Shown one piece after another: positions 48,140 to 56,178 of a stretch of 64,000 nucleotides of DNA. Below the pieces are notes generated by a model. That model ran no database searches. It worked only from the letters and a program-made list of their open reading frames with translations, and was not told the DNA's origin. The position numbers were made by a program, and so were the translations under genes. How positions within the stretch are numbered: the stretch's first letter is position 1; each line of letters starts with the position of its first letter. The DNA is from Rhodovulum adriaticum. Lineage in GTDB: Bacteria; Pseudomonadota; Alphaproteobacteria; Rhodobacterales; Rhodobacteraceae. The stretch covers positions 1 through 64,000 of the forward strand of contig NZ_SLXL01000012.1 in NCBI RefSeq assembly GCF_004345735.1, written 5' to 3'.

Positions 48140-48679
48140 ATGGGCCAGACCATCACTGCCAAACTGCCGGCCAAGGCCGCGCCGATCACCTTCCGCATGC
48201 CCTCCAGCGAGGATGGCGCCGCGATCTGGGATCTGATCCGCGCCTGCAAGCCGCTGGACGAGAATTCTGTCTACTGCAACCTGCTGCAATGCGATCACTT
48301 CCGCGACACCTGCATCGTGGCGGAAATGGACGGCGACATCGTGGGCTGGATTTCGGCGTATGTTCTGCCGAACGACCCCGAAACGCTGTTCGTCTGGCAG
48401 GTCGCGGTGTCGGAAAAGGCGCGCGGCCGCGGGCTGGGGCGCAAGATGCTGTTCGCCCTGCTGGAACGCGAGGCCTGCGCCGAGGTGTTCCGCCTGCAAA
48501 CCACGATCACGCCGGACAACGGCGCATCTTGGGGTCTGTTCCGCAGCTTTGCCCGCTCGCTGGGCGCGCGGCTGGAGGATGAACCCTACTTCAAGCGCGA
48601 CACCCATTTCGAGGGCAAGCACGAGACCGAGCACATGGTCACGATCGCGCTGGCCGAGGAGCTGCGCCTGGCCGCCTGA
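48140..48679 (+). CDS. ectA: L-2,4-diaminobutyrate acetyltransferase
   Basis: This 179-residue GNAT enzyme acetylates L-2,4-diaminobutyrate at the gamma amino group, the second step to ectoine. Motifs: ENSVYCNLLQCDHFRDTCIVAE, the acetyl-CoA loop VSEKARGRGLGRKML and LQTTITPDNGASWGLFRSFA. The ATG at 48140 follows a GAGG-type site; a GTG at 48116 in the same frame is less likely. First gene of ectABC-ask. Confidence 0.97.
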   Translation: MGQTITAKLPAKAAPITFRMPSSEDGAAIWDLIRACKPLDENSVYCNLLQCDHFRDTCIVAEMDGDIVGWISAYVLPNDPETLFVWQVAVSEKARGRGLGRKMLFALLEREACAEVFRLQTTITPDNGASWGLFRSFARSLGARLEDEPYFKRDTHFEGKHETEHMVTIALAEELRLAA

Positions 48680-48726
48680 TCGGCTGCCCGCGTCGCCCAA
48701 GATTCAAGAAACCCGAAAGGTACCCC

Positions 48727-50016
48727 ATGTCGACTGCACAGACAGCCGAACCCACCATCTATGAACGCCGCGAATCCGAAGCGCGGAGCTATTGCCGCAG
48801 CTTCCCGGTCAGCTTTGCCAAGGCCGAGGGCGCGACCCTGACCGATTCCGACGGCAACAGCTATATCGACTTTCTCGCCGGGTGTTCGTCGCTGAACTAT
48901 GGCCATAACGACCCCGACATGAAGGCCGCCCTGGTCGAGCATCTGACGCGCGACGGCATCGCCCACGCGCTGGACATGCACACCGAGGAAAAAGCCGCCT
49001 TCCTGGAAACGATGGAACACCTGATTCTGCGTCCGCGCGGGATGGACCACAAGGTGATGATGACCGGCCCCACCGGCACCAACGCGGTCGAGGCCGCGAT
49101 CAAGCTGGCGCGCAAGGTCACGGGCCGCAAGAACGTCATCTCGTTCACCAACGGCTTTCACGGCATGACCCTGGGCGCGCTGGCGCTGACCGGCAACGCC
49201 GGCAAGCGCGCGGGCGCGGGGGGCGTGTCGCTGAACGACGTGACCCGCCTGCCCTATGAGGGCGCGATGGGCGACGACATGGACACGCTGGCCTATATCG
49301 AGGCGATGCTCACCAACCCCTCTTCGGGGGTCGAGCCGGCCGCCGCCTTCGTGGTGGAACTGGTGCAGGGCGAGGGCGGGCTGAACGCCGCCTCGGCCGA
49401 ATGGGTGCAAGGCATCGCGCGCATCGCGAAAGAGCATGGCGCGCTGCTGATCATCGACGACATCCAGGCGGGCGTGGGCCGCACCGGCAGCTTCTTCAGC
49501 TTCGACCACATGGGCATCCAGCCCGACATGGTGACGCTGGCCAAATCGCTGTCGGGCTTTGGCCTGCCGTTTGCCTGCCTGCTGATCAAGCCGGAACACG
49601 ACATCTGGAAACCGGCCGAACATAACGGCACCTTCCGGGGCAACACCCATGCCTTTGTCACCGCCCGCGTGGCGCTGGAAAAATTCTGGTCCGACGACCG
49701 GCTGCGCAACCAGATCGCGCTGAAATCCCAGGTGCTGGAGGAACGGCTGCACGGCGTCGCCGCCCGCATCGACGGCGCCCGGATCAAGGGCCGCGGGATG
49801 ATGCGCGGGGTGGATGTCGGCAATGGCGAGCTGGCCGCGCAGATCTGCGCGGAATGCTTCCGCCGTGGCCTGATCATCGAAACATCGGGCGCCCATGACG
49901 AGGTGGTCAAGGTGCTGGCACCGCTGACCATCCCGATGGAACAATTCAAAGAGGGGCTCGATATCCTGGAGGCGGCCGTCGACACCCTCGTCCCTTTTCC
50001 GGTCGCCGCGGAGTGA
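48727..50016 (+). CDS. ectB: L-2,4-diaminobutyrate--2-oxoglutarate aminotransferase
   Basis: This 429-residue class III PLP enzyme makes diaminobutyrate from aspartate semialdehyde and glutamate, the first ectoine-specific step. The PLP lysine is Lys273 in [12 protein letters not shown]; the Asp in [15 protein letters not shown] and the phosphate-binding [16 protein letters not shown] are present. It lies 47 bases after ectA and 4 bases before ectC. Confidence 0.97.
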   Translation: MSTAQTAEPTIYERRESEARSYCRSFPVSFAKAEGATLTDSDGNSYIDFLAGCSSLNYGHNDPDMKAALVEHLTRDGIAHALDMHTEEKAAFLETMEHLILRPRGMDHKVMMTGPTGTNAVEAAIKLARKVTGRKNVISFTNGFHGMTLGALALTGNAGKRAGAGGVSLNDVTRLPYEGAMGDDMDTLAYIEAMLTNPSSGVEPAAAFVVELVQGEGGLNAASAEWVQGIARIAKEHGALLIIDDIQAGVGRTGSFFSFDHMGIQPDMVTLAKSLSGFGLPFACLLIKPEHDIWKPAEHNGTFRGNTHAFVTARVALEKFWSDDRLRNQIALKSQVLEERLHGVAARIDGARIKGRGMMRGVDVGNGELAAQICAECFRRGLIIETSGAHDEVVKVLAPLTIPMEQFKEGLDILEAAVDTLVPFPVAAE

Positions 50017-50020
50017 GCCA

Positions 50021-50416
50021 ATGATCGTACGTGACTTCAACAAGCTGAAAGACACCAACCGCGCCGTGTCGGACGCACAGTGGACCAGCGTGCGGATGCT
50101 GCTGGCCGATGACGGGATGGGCTTTTCCTTCCACATCACCACGCTTTACGCGGGCAGCGAACACACGTTCCACTACAAGCACCACTTCGAAAGCGTCTAT
50201 TGCATCTCGGGCAAGGGCGCGATCACCGACCTGGCCACCGGCGAAACGTTCGAGATCACGCCGGGCGTGATGTACGCGCTGGACCAGCATGACAAGCACA
50301 CGATCCGCGCCGACGAAGACCTGGTGATGGCGTGCTGCTTCAACCCGCCCGTGACCGGTAACGAGGTCCACCGCGAGGACGGCTCTTACGCGCCGCCCGC
50401 GAGTGCGGCGGAATAA
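50021..50416 (+). CDS. ectC: L-ectoine synthase
   Basis: This 131-residue cupin metalloenzyme cyclises N-gamma-acetyl-diaminobutyrate to ectoine. Iron-binding and active-site residues lie in [19 protein letters not shown] and [12 protein letters not shown]; both are intact. Ectoine is the compatible solute and stress protectant. No hydroxylase gene (ectD) follows; the next gene is the dedicated aspartate kinase. Confidence 0.97.
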   Translation: MIVRDFNKLKDTNRAVSDAQWTSVRMLLADDGMGFSFHITTLYAGSEHTFHYKHHFESVYCISGKGAITDLATGETFEITPGVMYALDQHDKHTIRADEDLVMACCFNPPVTGNEVHREDGSYAPPASAAE

Positions 50417-50461
50417 ATTTACCCAAAAGGGGCGCGCGCGGGGCCAACCCGCGTGCGGAAC

Positions 50462-51901
50462 ATGACAGTGACCAAGCGACACCATACCGTCGAGAAAATC
50501 GGCGGCACGTCGATGAGCCGCGTCCATGAACTGGCGGAAACGCTGTTCATCGGCGACCGCGAAGGCACCGACCTGTATAACCGGATCTTCGTGGTCTCGG
50601 CCTTTGGCGGCATTACCAACCTGCTGCTGGAACACAAGAAATCCGGCGAGCCGGGGGTTTATGCCCTGTTTTCCAATGCCGATAACGACCAGGGCTGGTC
50701 GGATGCGCTGAACACCGTGGCCGAGGCGATGCGCAAGGCCCATGAGGGCGTTCTGAACCACCCCGCCGACCGCGCCAGCGCCGACGATTTCGTGCGCGAG
50801 CGGATCGAGGGGGCGCGCTCCTGCCTGATCGACCTGCAGCGGCTGTGCTCTTACGGGCATTTCCGCCTGTCCAGCCATATGGCGGTGATCCGCGAACTGC
50901 TTTCCGGCCTGGGTGAGGCGCATTCAGCCTTCGTCACCGCACTGATGCTGCGTCGGCAGGGCGTCGATGCACGCTTCGTCGATCTGTCGGGCTGGCGCGA
51001 CGAGGACAGCTATACGCTGGAGGAACGCATCGTCGCCGGGCTGCGCGACGTGGATGTCAGCCGCGAAATGCCCATCGTCACGGGGTACGCCCAGTGCACC
51101 GAAGGATTGATGCGGGAATTCGACCGCGGCTATTCCGAGGTCACGTTTTCCAAGATCGCCGCGCTGACCGGCGCGGCCGAGGCGATCATTCACAAGGAAT
51201 TCCACCTGTCCTCGGCCGACCCGAAGCTGGTGGGCGAGGAAAACGTGGTCAAGCTGGGGCACACCAATTACGACGTGGCCGACCAGCTGTCGAACATGGG
51301 GATGGAGGCCGTGCACCCCAAGGCTGCCAAGATGCTGCGCCAGGCGGGCATTCCCCTGCGCGTGACCAACGCGTTCGAGCCGCATGACCCCGGCACCCTG
51401 ATCGACGAGGCAGAGGCCGAAACCCGCCGCGTGGAAATGGTCACCGGCCTGGGCGTCTACGCGCTGGAGCTGTTCGAACAGGACATGGTGGGGGTCAAAG
51501 GCTATGACACCGCGATCCTGGAGGTGCTGACGCGGCACAACGTACGGATCGTGGCAAAGACCTCGAACGCGAACACCATCACGCATTACCTGGACGCGCC
51601 GCTGAAATCCGTCCGCCGGGTCGAAAGCGACCTGGAAAAGATCTACCCCGGCGCCACGCTCAAGGCGCGCAACCTGGCCGTCGTGTCGGCCATCGGGCGC
51701 GATCTGTCCGGGCTGAAGGTTCTGTCGCGCGGCCTGGCCGCGCTGGAAACCGCCGGGATCGAGCCGGTGGCGGTACAGCAGACCACCCGCGACGTGGACG
51801 CGCAATTCGTCGTGCCCCGCGACCGCATGGACGAAGCGATCCGCGCCCTGCATGGAGTACTGGTCGAGGAAAAGCGCCAACGCCCGCGCCTGGCGGCGTA
51901 A
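50462..51901 (+). CDS. ask: Ectoine-specific aspartate kinase
   Basis: This 479-residue aspartokinase (Ask_Ect type) supplies aspartyl phosphate for ectoine synthesis. The N-terminal KIGGTSMS nucleotide-binding motif, VVSAFGGITNLLLEHK and two C-terminal ACT regions (EMVTGLGVYALELFEQDMVG; LAVVSAIGRDLSGLKVLSRG) are visible. Ask_Ect enzymes are far less feedback-inhibited than housekeeping kinases. The ATG at 50462 is chosen; a GTG at 50453 is in frame. It ends the operon, before a terminator. Confidence 0.96.
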   Translation: MTVTKRHHTVEKIGGTSMSRVHELAETLFIGDREGTDLYNRIFVVSAFGGITNLLLEHKKSGEPGVYALFSNADNDQGWSDALNTVAEAMRKAHEGVLNHPADRASADDFVRERIEGARSCLIDLQRLCSYGHFRLSSHMAVIRELLSGLGEAHSAFVTALMLRRQGVDARFVDLSGWRDEDSYTLEERIVAGLRDVDVSREMPIVTGYAQCTEGLMREFDRGYSEVTFSKIAALTGAAEAIIHKEFHLSSADPKLVGEENVVKLGHTNYDVADQLSNMGMEAVHPKAAKMLRQAGIPLRVTNAFEPHDPGTLIDEAEAETRRVEMVTGLGVYALELFEQDMVGVKGYDTAILEVLTRHNVRIVAKTSNANTITHYLDAPLKSVRRVESDLEKIYPGATLKARNLAVVSAIGRDLSGLKVLSRGLAALETAGIEPVAVQQTTRDVDAQFVVPRDRMDEAIRALHGVLVEEKRQRPRLAA

Positions 51902-51924
51902 GGGCGGCGCAGAACTGAACGGGG

Positions 51925-51951
51925 AGGCCCTGCCGCACGGCGGGGCCTTTT
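51925..51951 (+). terminator. Terminator after the ectoine operon
   Basis: AGGCCCTGCCG-CA-CGGCGGGGCCTTTT forms an 11-bp stem with one G-T pair and a T-run, 23 bases after the ask stop. Confidence 0.82.
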
Positions 51952-51984
51952 CATTCGGCGGGGCCGCTCCCGCCCCCGGCCGGC

Positions 51985-52074
51985 GCGGGCAAGCCCGCTT
52001 GTCCGGCGTTGGGTTGGGCGCGCCCGCAAGCGGGCGCGCGCCTCCGGCGGGGGTATTTGAACCAAGAAGAAGGC
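51985..52074 (+). repeat. Intergenic palindromic repeat element
   Basis: Two short palindromes (GCGGGC-AA-GCCCGC at 51985-51998; GCGCGCCCGC-AA-GCGGGCGCGC at 52018-52039) are followed by CCTCCGGCGGGGGTATTTGA and ACCAAGAAGAAGG. From memory, this GC-rich block plus GGGTATTTGAACCAAGA tail recurs between genes in Rhodobacteraceae chromosomes as a REP-like element. No second copy is seen in this window. Confidence 0.55.
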
Positions 52075-52164
52075 CAGGATCACGCGGAATTTTCCCTGCG
52101 GTATTTCCCGAAGGCCGGTTCCCTTGGCATAAGGAGGAAAACAATTCTCCAGGGAGACCCGAAA

Positions 52165-53376
52165 ATGACGCTGATCGCCCGCCTTGCCGCGCTGGCCGCC
52201 CTGCTTGCCCCCCCCGCCGCCCTGGCCGAACCTGACCCGGCCGACTGGGATGCCGTCCTGGCCGAGGCGCGCGGGCAGACGGTCTACTGGAACGCTTGGG
52301 GCGGGGCGACGGCGACCAATGCCTTCATCCGCTGGGCGGGCGATACGGTGGAGGCGCGGTTCGGCGTTACGGTCGAGCATGTGAAGCTGTCGGACACGGG
52401 CGACGCGGTTTCCCGTGTGCTGGCCGAGAAGACGGCCGGCAAGGACACGGGCGGCGCGATCGACCTGATCTGGATCAACGGCGCCAATTTCGCCGCGATG
52501 AAGGAAGCGGGGCTGCTGTTCGGCCCCTGGGCGGAGGAGCTGCCGAACTGGCGCTATGTCGACGTGGCGGGCAAACCGGCGGTGACATCCGATTTCACCG
52601 TACCCACCGAGGGGCTGGAGGCCCCCTGGGCCATGGCGCAGGTGGTGTTCTATCACGACACCGCCCGCCTGCCCGACCCGCCGCGCACCATGGCGGCGCT
52701 GCTAGACTGGGCGCGGGCGCATCCGGGTCGCTTCACCTTTCCGCAGCCGCCCGATTTCCTGGGGTCGACCTTTTTGAAACAGGCGCTTTACGGGGTGGTG
52801 GACGACCCCGATCTGCTGCAACAGCCCGTGGAGATGGCGGATTACGCGGCTGTGACAGCGCCGCTTTGGGTCTTTCTGGACGAACTGACCCCGCAGTTGT
52901 GGCGGTCGGGGCGGGCCTATCCGCAGACCGGGCCGCGGCAGATCCAGTTGATGGCCGATGGCGAGATCGACCTGGCGATCTCTTTCAGCCCCGGAGAGGC
53001 CTCTACCGCGATCGCGAACGGGCAATTGCCCGACACGGTGCGGACCTATGTGCTGGAGGGGGGCACCATCGGCAATGCCAGTTTCGTGGCGATCCCCTAT
53101 AACGCCACGGCCAAGGCCGGCGCGATGGTGCTGGCCGATTTCCTGCTGTCGCCCGAGGCACAGGCCCGCGCGCAGGACCCGGACGTTCTGGGCTATGGCA
53201 CCGTGCTGGCGATGGACAAGCTGTCGGAGGCGGACCGCGCGCGCTTCGCCGCGCTGGATCTGGGCATCGCAACGCTGAGCCCCGAGGACCTGGGCCCCGC
53301 CCTGCCCGAGCCGCACCCCAGCTGGATGACCCGCCTACAGGACGACTGGATCGCGCGCTATGGCGTGGCCGACTGA
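52165..53376 (+). CDS. ynjB: YnjB-like ABC substrate-binding protein
   Basis: This 403-residue periplasmic binding protein has a Sec signal peptide (~1-21, ending AALA-EP) and matches YnjB: VYWNAWGGATATNAFIRWAG, DLIWINGANFAAMKEAGLLFGPW and ISFSPGEASTAIANGQLPD. The family is related to thiamine/iron/polyamine binding proteins, but the ligand of YnjBCD systems is not established. The ATG at 52165 follows AGGGAGA. First gene of a three-gene importer. Confidence 0.9.
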   Translation: MTLIARLAALAALLAPPAALAEPDPADWDAVLAEARGQTVYWNAWGGATATNAFIRWAGDTVEARFGVTVEHVKLSDTGDAVSRVLAEKTAGKDTGGAIDLIWINGANFAAMKEAGLLFGPWAEELPNWRYVDVAGKPAVTSDFTVPTEGLEAPWAMAQVVFYHDTARLPDPPRTMAALLDWARAHPGRFTFPQPPDFLGSTFLKQALYGVVDDPDLLQQPVEMADYAAVTAPLWVFLDELTPQLWRSGRAYPQTGPRQIQLMADGEIDLAISFSPGEASTAIANGQLPDTVRTYVLEGGTIGNASFVAIPYNATAKAGAMVLADFLLSPEAQARAQDPDVLGYGTVLAMDKLSEADRARFAALDLGIATLSPEDLGPALPEPHPSWMTRLQDDWIARYGVAD

Positions 53377-53379
53377 GCG

Positions 53380-55065
53380 ATGCGCCCGCTGCGCGCGGCC
53401 CCCGCGCTGACGCTGATCCTGATGCTGGGGCCGGTGGCGGCCGGTCTGCTGGGCACGCTGGCCCCGGCACTGGGCGTTCTGCCCGCACTGGGGGGCGTGC
53501 GGCCCGGGCTGACGCCGTTCGACACGCTGCTGCACTGGCCCGGATTACCGCGCGCGGTGGGGCTGTCGCTGGGCACGGGGCTGGCGGCAACCGCAATATC
53601 GCTGGCGGTGGTCGTGCTGTTTGTCGCGGGCTGGCAGGGCGGCCGCGCGATGCGGGGCTTGGAACGGCTGCTTGCCCCGCTTTTGTCGGTGCCCCATGCG
53701 GCCGCGGCCTTTGGCATTGCCTTCCTGATCGCGCCCTCGGGGTGGGTGGCGCGGGCATTGTCCCCATGGGCCACGGGCTGGGACCGCCCCCCGGACCTGC
53801 TGATCGTGCAGGATCCTTGGGGCGTGGCCATGGTGGCCGGGCTGGTCGCCAAGGAGGTACCGTTCCTGCTGTTGATGACGCTGGCCGCCCTGCCCCAGGC
53901 CCGGCCGGTCCAGCGGATGGGCGTGGCGCGTGCCCTGGGCTATGGCCCTGTCACGGGTTGGCTGAAGGCCGTGTTCCCGGCGGTCTATGCCCAGATCCGC
54001 CTGCCGGTCTACGCGGTGCTGGCCTATTCGATGTCGGTGGTGGACGTGGCCATCATCCTGGGCCCCAACACGCCGCCGCCCCTGGCCGTACAGGTGGTGC
54101 GCTGGATGGCGGACCCGGACCTTTCGATGCGCTTCACCGCCTCGGCGGGGGCGGTGCTGCAACTGGTGCTGGTGGTCGGTGCGCTGGCCCTGTGGCATCT
54201 GGGCGAGCGGTTGGCGGGCGCCACAGGCCGACGCTGGGCCACAGGCGGGGCACGGCGCCATGGCGACGGCGCGCTAAGGGCACTGGGGCTAGGCGCCGTC
54301 ACGCTGGCCGGGCTGGCGGTGGTGGCGGGGCTGGCCGGGCTGGCGGTCTGGTCAGTGGCCGGGTTCTGGGCCTTTCCCGACGCGCTGCCCGGCGGGCTGA
54401 GCTTGCGTCACTGGGGGGCGCAGGCGCCTGCCCTGGCCGACACGGCGGGGCGCACGGTCTGGATCGCGGGGGCGGCAACGGCGCTGGCGATGGCATTGGT
54501 GCTGGCCTGCCTGGAGGCCGAGCACCGCTTTGGCCTGACCCCCGGGGCGCGCAGTCTGTGGCTGCTATATGCGCCGCTGCTGGTGCCGCAGGTGGCCTTT
54601 CTGCCCGGGGTGCAGACCCTTGCGCTGATGGGCGGGGTCAATGTCGGTATGGGCGCGGTGATCCTGGGCCACCTGGTGTTCGTGTTGCCCTATGTCTTTC
54701 TGTCGCTCGCCGCGCCATGGCGGGCTTGGGATCGGCGATACGCCACGGTGGCCGCGGCCCTGGGGGCGGGGCCTGGGCGGATCTTCTGGACGGTGCGCCT
54801 GCCAATGCTGGCGGCACCCGTACTGACGGCGGCAGCGGTAGGATTTGCAGTGTCGGTCGGGCAATACCTGCCCACGCTGCTGATCGGCGGCGGGCGGGTG
54901 CAGACCCTGACGACCGAGGCGGTGGCGCTGGCCTCGGGCGGGGATCGACGGGTCATCGGGGTGACCGCGCTGATGCAGACGGGGGTTGTGGTGCTGGGCT
55001 TTGCCCTGGCGCTGGCACTGCCCCGGGTCATCGCACGCAATCGACGGGGGCTGCGGCCGGAATGA
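53380..55065 (+). CDS. ynjC: YnjC-like fused ABC permease
   Basis: This 561-residue permease has two homologous halves, each of about six helices, as in ThiP/FbpB-type fused permeases. The EAA-type loops are around ARALGYGPVTGWLKAVFPAVY (first half) and AAALGAGPGRIFWTVRLPML (second half). It starts 3 bases after ynjB and its stop overlaps the ynjD start (ATGA). Confidence 0.92.
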   Translation: MRPLRAAPALTLILMLGPVAAGLLGTLAPALGVLPALGGVRPGLTPFDTLLHWPGLPRAVGLSLGTGLAATAISLAVVVLFVAGWQGGRAMRGLERLLAPLLSVPHAAAAFGIAFLIAPSGWVARALSPWATGWDRPPDLLIVQDPWGVAMVAGLVAKEVPFLLLMTLAALPQARPVQRMGVARALGYGPVTGWLKAVFPAVYAQIRLPVYAVLAYSMSVVDVAIILGPNTPPPLAVQVVRWMADPDLSMRFTASAGAVLQLVLVVGALALWHLGERLAGATGRRWATGGARRHGDGALRALGLGAVTLAGLAVVAGLAGLAVWSVAGFWAFPDALPGGLSLRHWGAQAPALADTAGRTVWIAGAATALAMALVLACLEAEHRFGLTPGARSLWLLYAPLLVPQVAFLPGVQTLALMGGVNVGMGAVILGHLVFVLPYVFLSLAAPWRAWDRRYATVAAALGAGPGRIFWTVRLPMLAAPVLTAAAVGFAVSVGQYLPTLLIGGGRVQTLTTEAVALASGGDRRVIGVTALMQTGVVVLGFALALALPRVIARNRRGLRPE

Positions 55066-55697
55066 GCGCACAATTGCACCTGGACAACCTACAGATCACC
55101 TGCAACGGCGCCCCGCTGGTCGCGCTGGACGCCACCGTGCACGCCGGAGAGGTGCTGAGCGTCATGGGCCCCTCGGGCATCGGCAAATCCACCCTGCTGG
55201 CCGCAGTGATGGGCACGCTGCCCCCCGGTTTCGCAATGACCGGGCGCATCCGGCTGAACGGCCAGGACATCACCCACCTGCCGCCGGAAAAACGACGCGT
55301 CGGCATCCTGTACCAAGAGGAACTGCTGTTTCCCCATCTCAGCGTCGCGGGCAACCTGGCCTTTGCCCTGCCGCGCCACCTGAGGGGGCGCAACAAACGG
55401 CGGGCGCATGTCGACGCCGCCCTGGAACAGATCGGACTGGCAGGCTTTGGCCCGCGCGACCCGGCCACGCTGTCGGGCGGGCAAAAGGCGCGCGTCGCGT
55501 TGATGCGGATGCTGCTGGCAGAGCCGCGCGCCCTGCTGCTGGACGAACCCTTTTCGCGGCTGGATGCGGCGTTGCGCGGCCAGATCCGGCAGTTGGTTTT
55601 CGACCGGGCGCGGGCGCAGGGATTGCCGGTGTTGCTGGTCACCCATGACGCCGCGGATGCGCAGGCCGCCGGGGGGCCGGTGGTGGAGCTGGGCTAA
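55062..55697 (+). CDS. ynjD: YnjD-like ABC ATPase
   Basis: This 211-residue ATPase has Walker A GPSGIGKSTLLAAV, signature LSGGQKARVALMR and Walker B ALLLDEPFSRLD. It is short for an ABC ATPase, as YnjD proteins are. The start lies in the ATGA overlap with ynjC. The last 4 bases overlap the convergent channel gene. Confidence 0.93.
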   Translation: MSAQLHLDNLQITCNGAPLVALDATVHAGEVLSVMGPSGIGKSTLLAAVMGTLPPGFAMTGRIRLNGQDITHLPPEKRRVGILYQEELLFPHLSVAGNLAFALPRHLRGRNKRRAHVDAALEQIGLAGFGPRDPATLSGGQKARVALMRMLLAEPRALLLDEPFSRLDAALRGQIRQLVFDRARAQGLPVLLVTHDAADAQAAGGPVVELG

Positions 55698-56137
55698 CGT
55701 TCGTCCACCATGCCGCGCACCTGTTCGGACCGCACCCGGCGCAGGATTTCCACCATCAGCGCGGTGTATAGCCCGATATTCAGCAGCCCGTTGGCCGCGG
55801 CCATGCCGCCCAGGATGCGCCATTCAATCGGCAGCAGGATATCGCCGAACCCCAGCGTGGTGAACGCCACAAGCGAAAAGTAGGCCGCCGGTTCAAGGGT
55901 CTGGAACACCCCCACCCCGACAAAGGCCAGCGCCCAGATCCAGACAGAGGCCGTCATCACCCCCAGCACCATCAGCACCGCAGCGATCAGCACCAGCGCC
56001 AGCTTCGGCGGGTGCGGGCGGCGGATCAGCCACGGGTTGGCAAGCGTCACCAGCGTTTCGGCCAGCCAGAACGCCCCGGCCGCGATCAAGATCGTGGCCA
56101 GGATCAGGCCGGTGCCGATTCCGATTTGCAGCAACAT
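55694..56137 (-). CDS. Two-pore-helix potassium-channel-like protein
   Basis: This 147-residue membrane protein has about four hydrophobic segments. The last two flank a pore loop with the selectivity filter TTLGFGD, typical of Ion_trans_2 potassium channels (consensus T-x-G-[YF]-G-D). No cytoplasmic RCK or cyclic-nucleotide domain follows. It probably forms a simple cation channel in the inner membrane. It converges on ynjD with a 4-base overlap. Confidence 0.85.
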   Translation of the reverse strand: MLLQIGIGTGLILATILIAAGAFWLAETLVTLANPWLIRRPHPPKLALVLIAAVLMVLGVMTASVWIWALAFVGVGVFQTLEPAAYFSLVAFTTLGFGDILLPIEWRILGGMAAANGLLNIGLYTALMVEILRRVRSEQVRGMVDER

Positions 56138-56178
56138 GGCCTTTGTGTCGCCGGAAACCGCGCTGCCGTCCAGCCCGC

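Noticed and set aside
53742-55697. 651-codon plus-strand frame that includes ynjD
   Set aside because: Only the last 211 codons (from 55062) are real; the earlier part is out of frame with ynjC and is Gly/Arg-rich noise.
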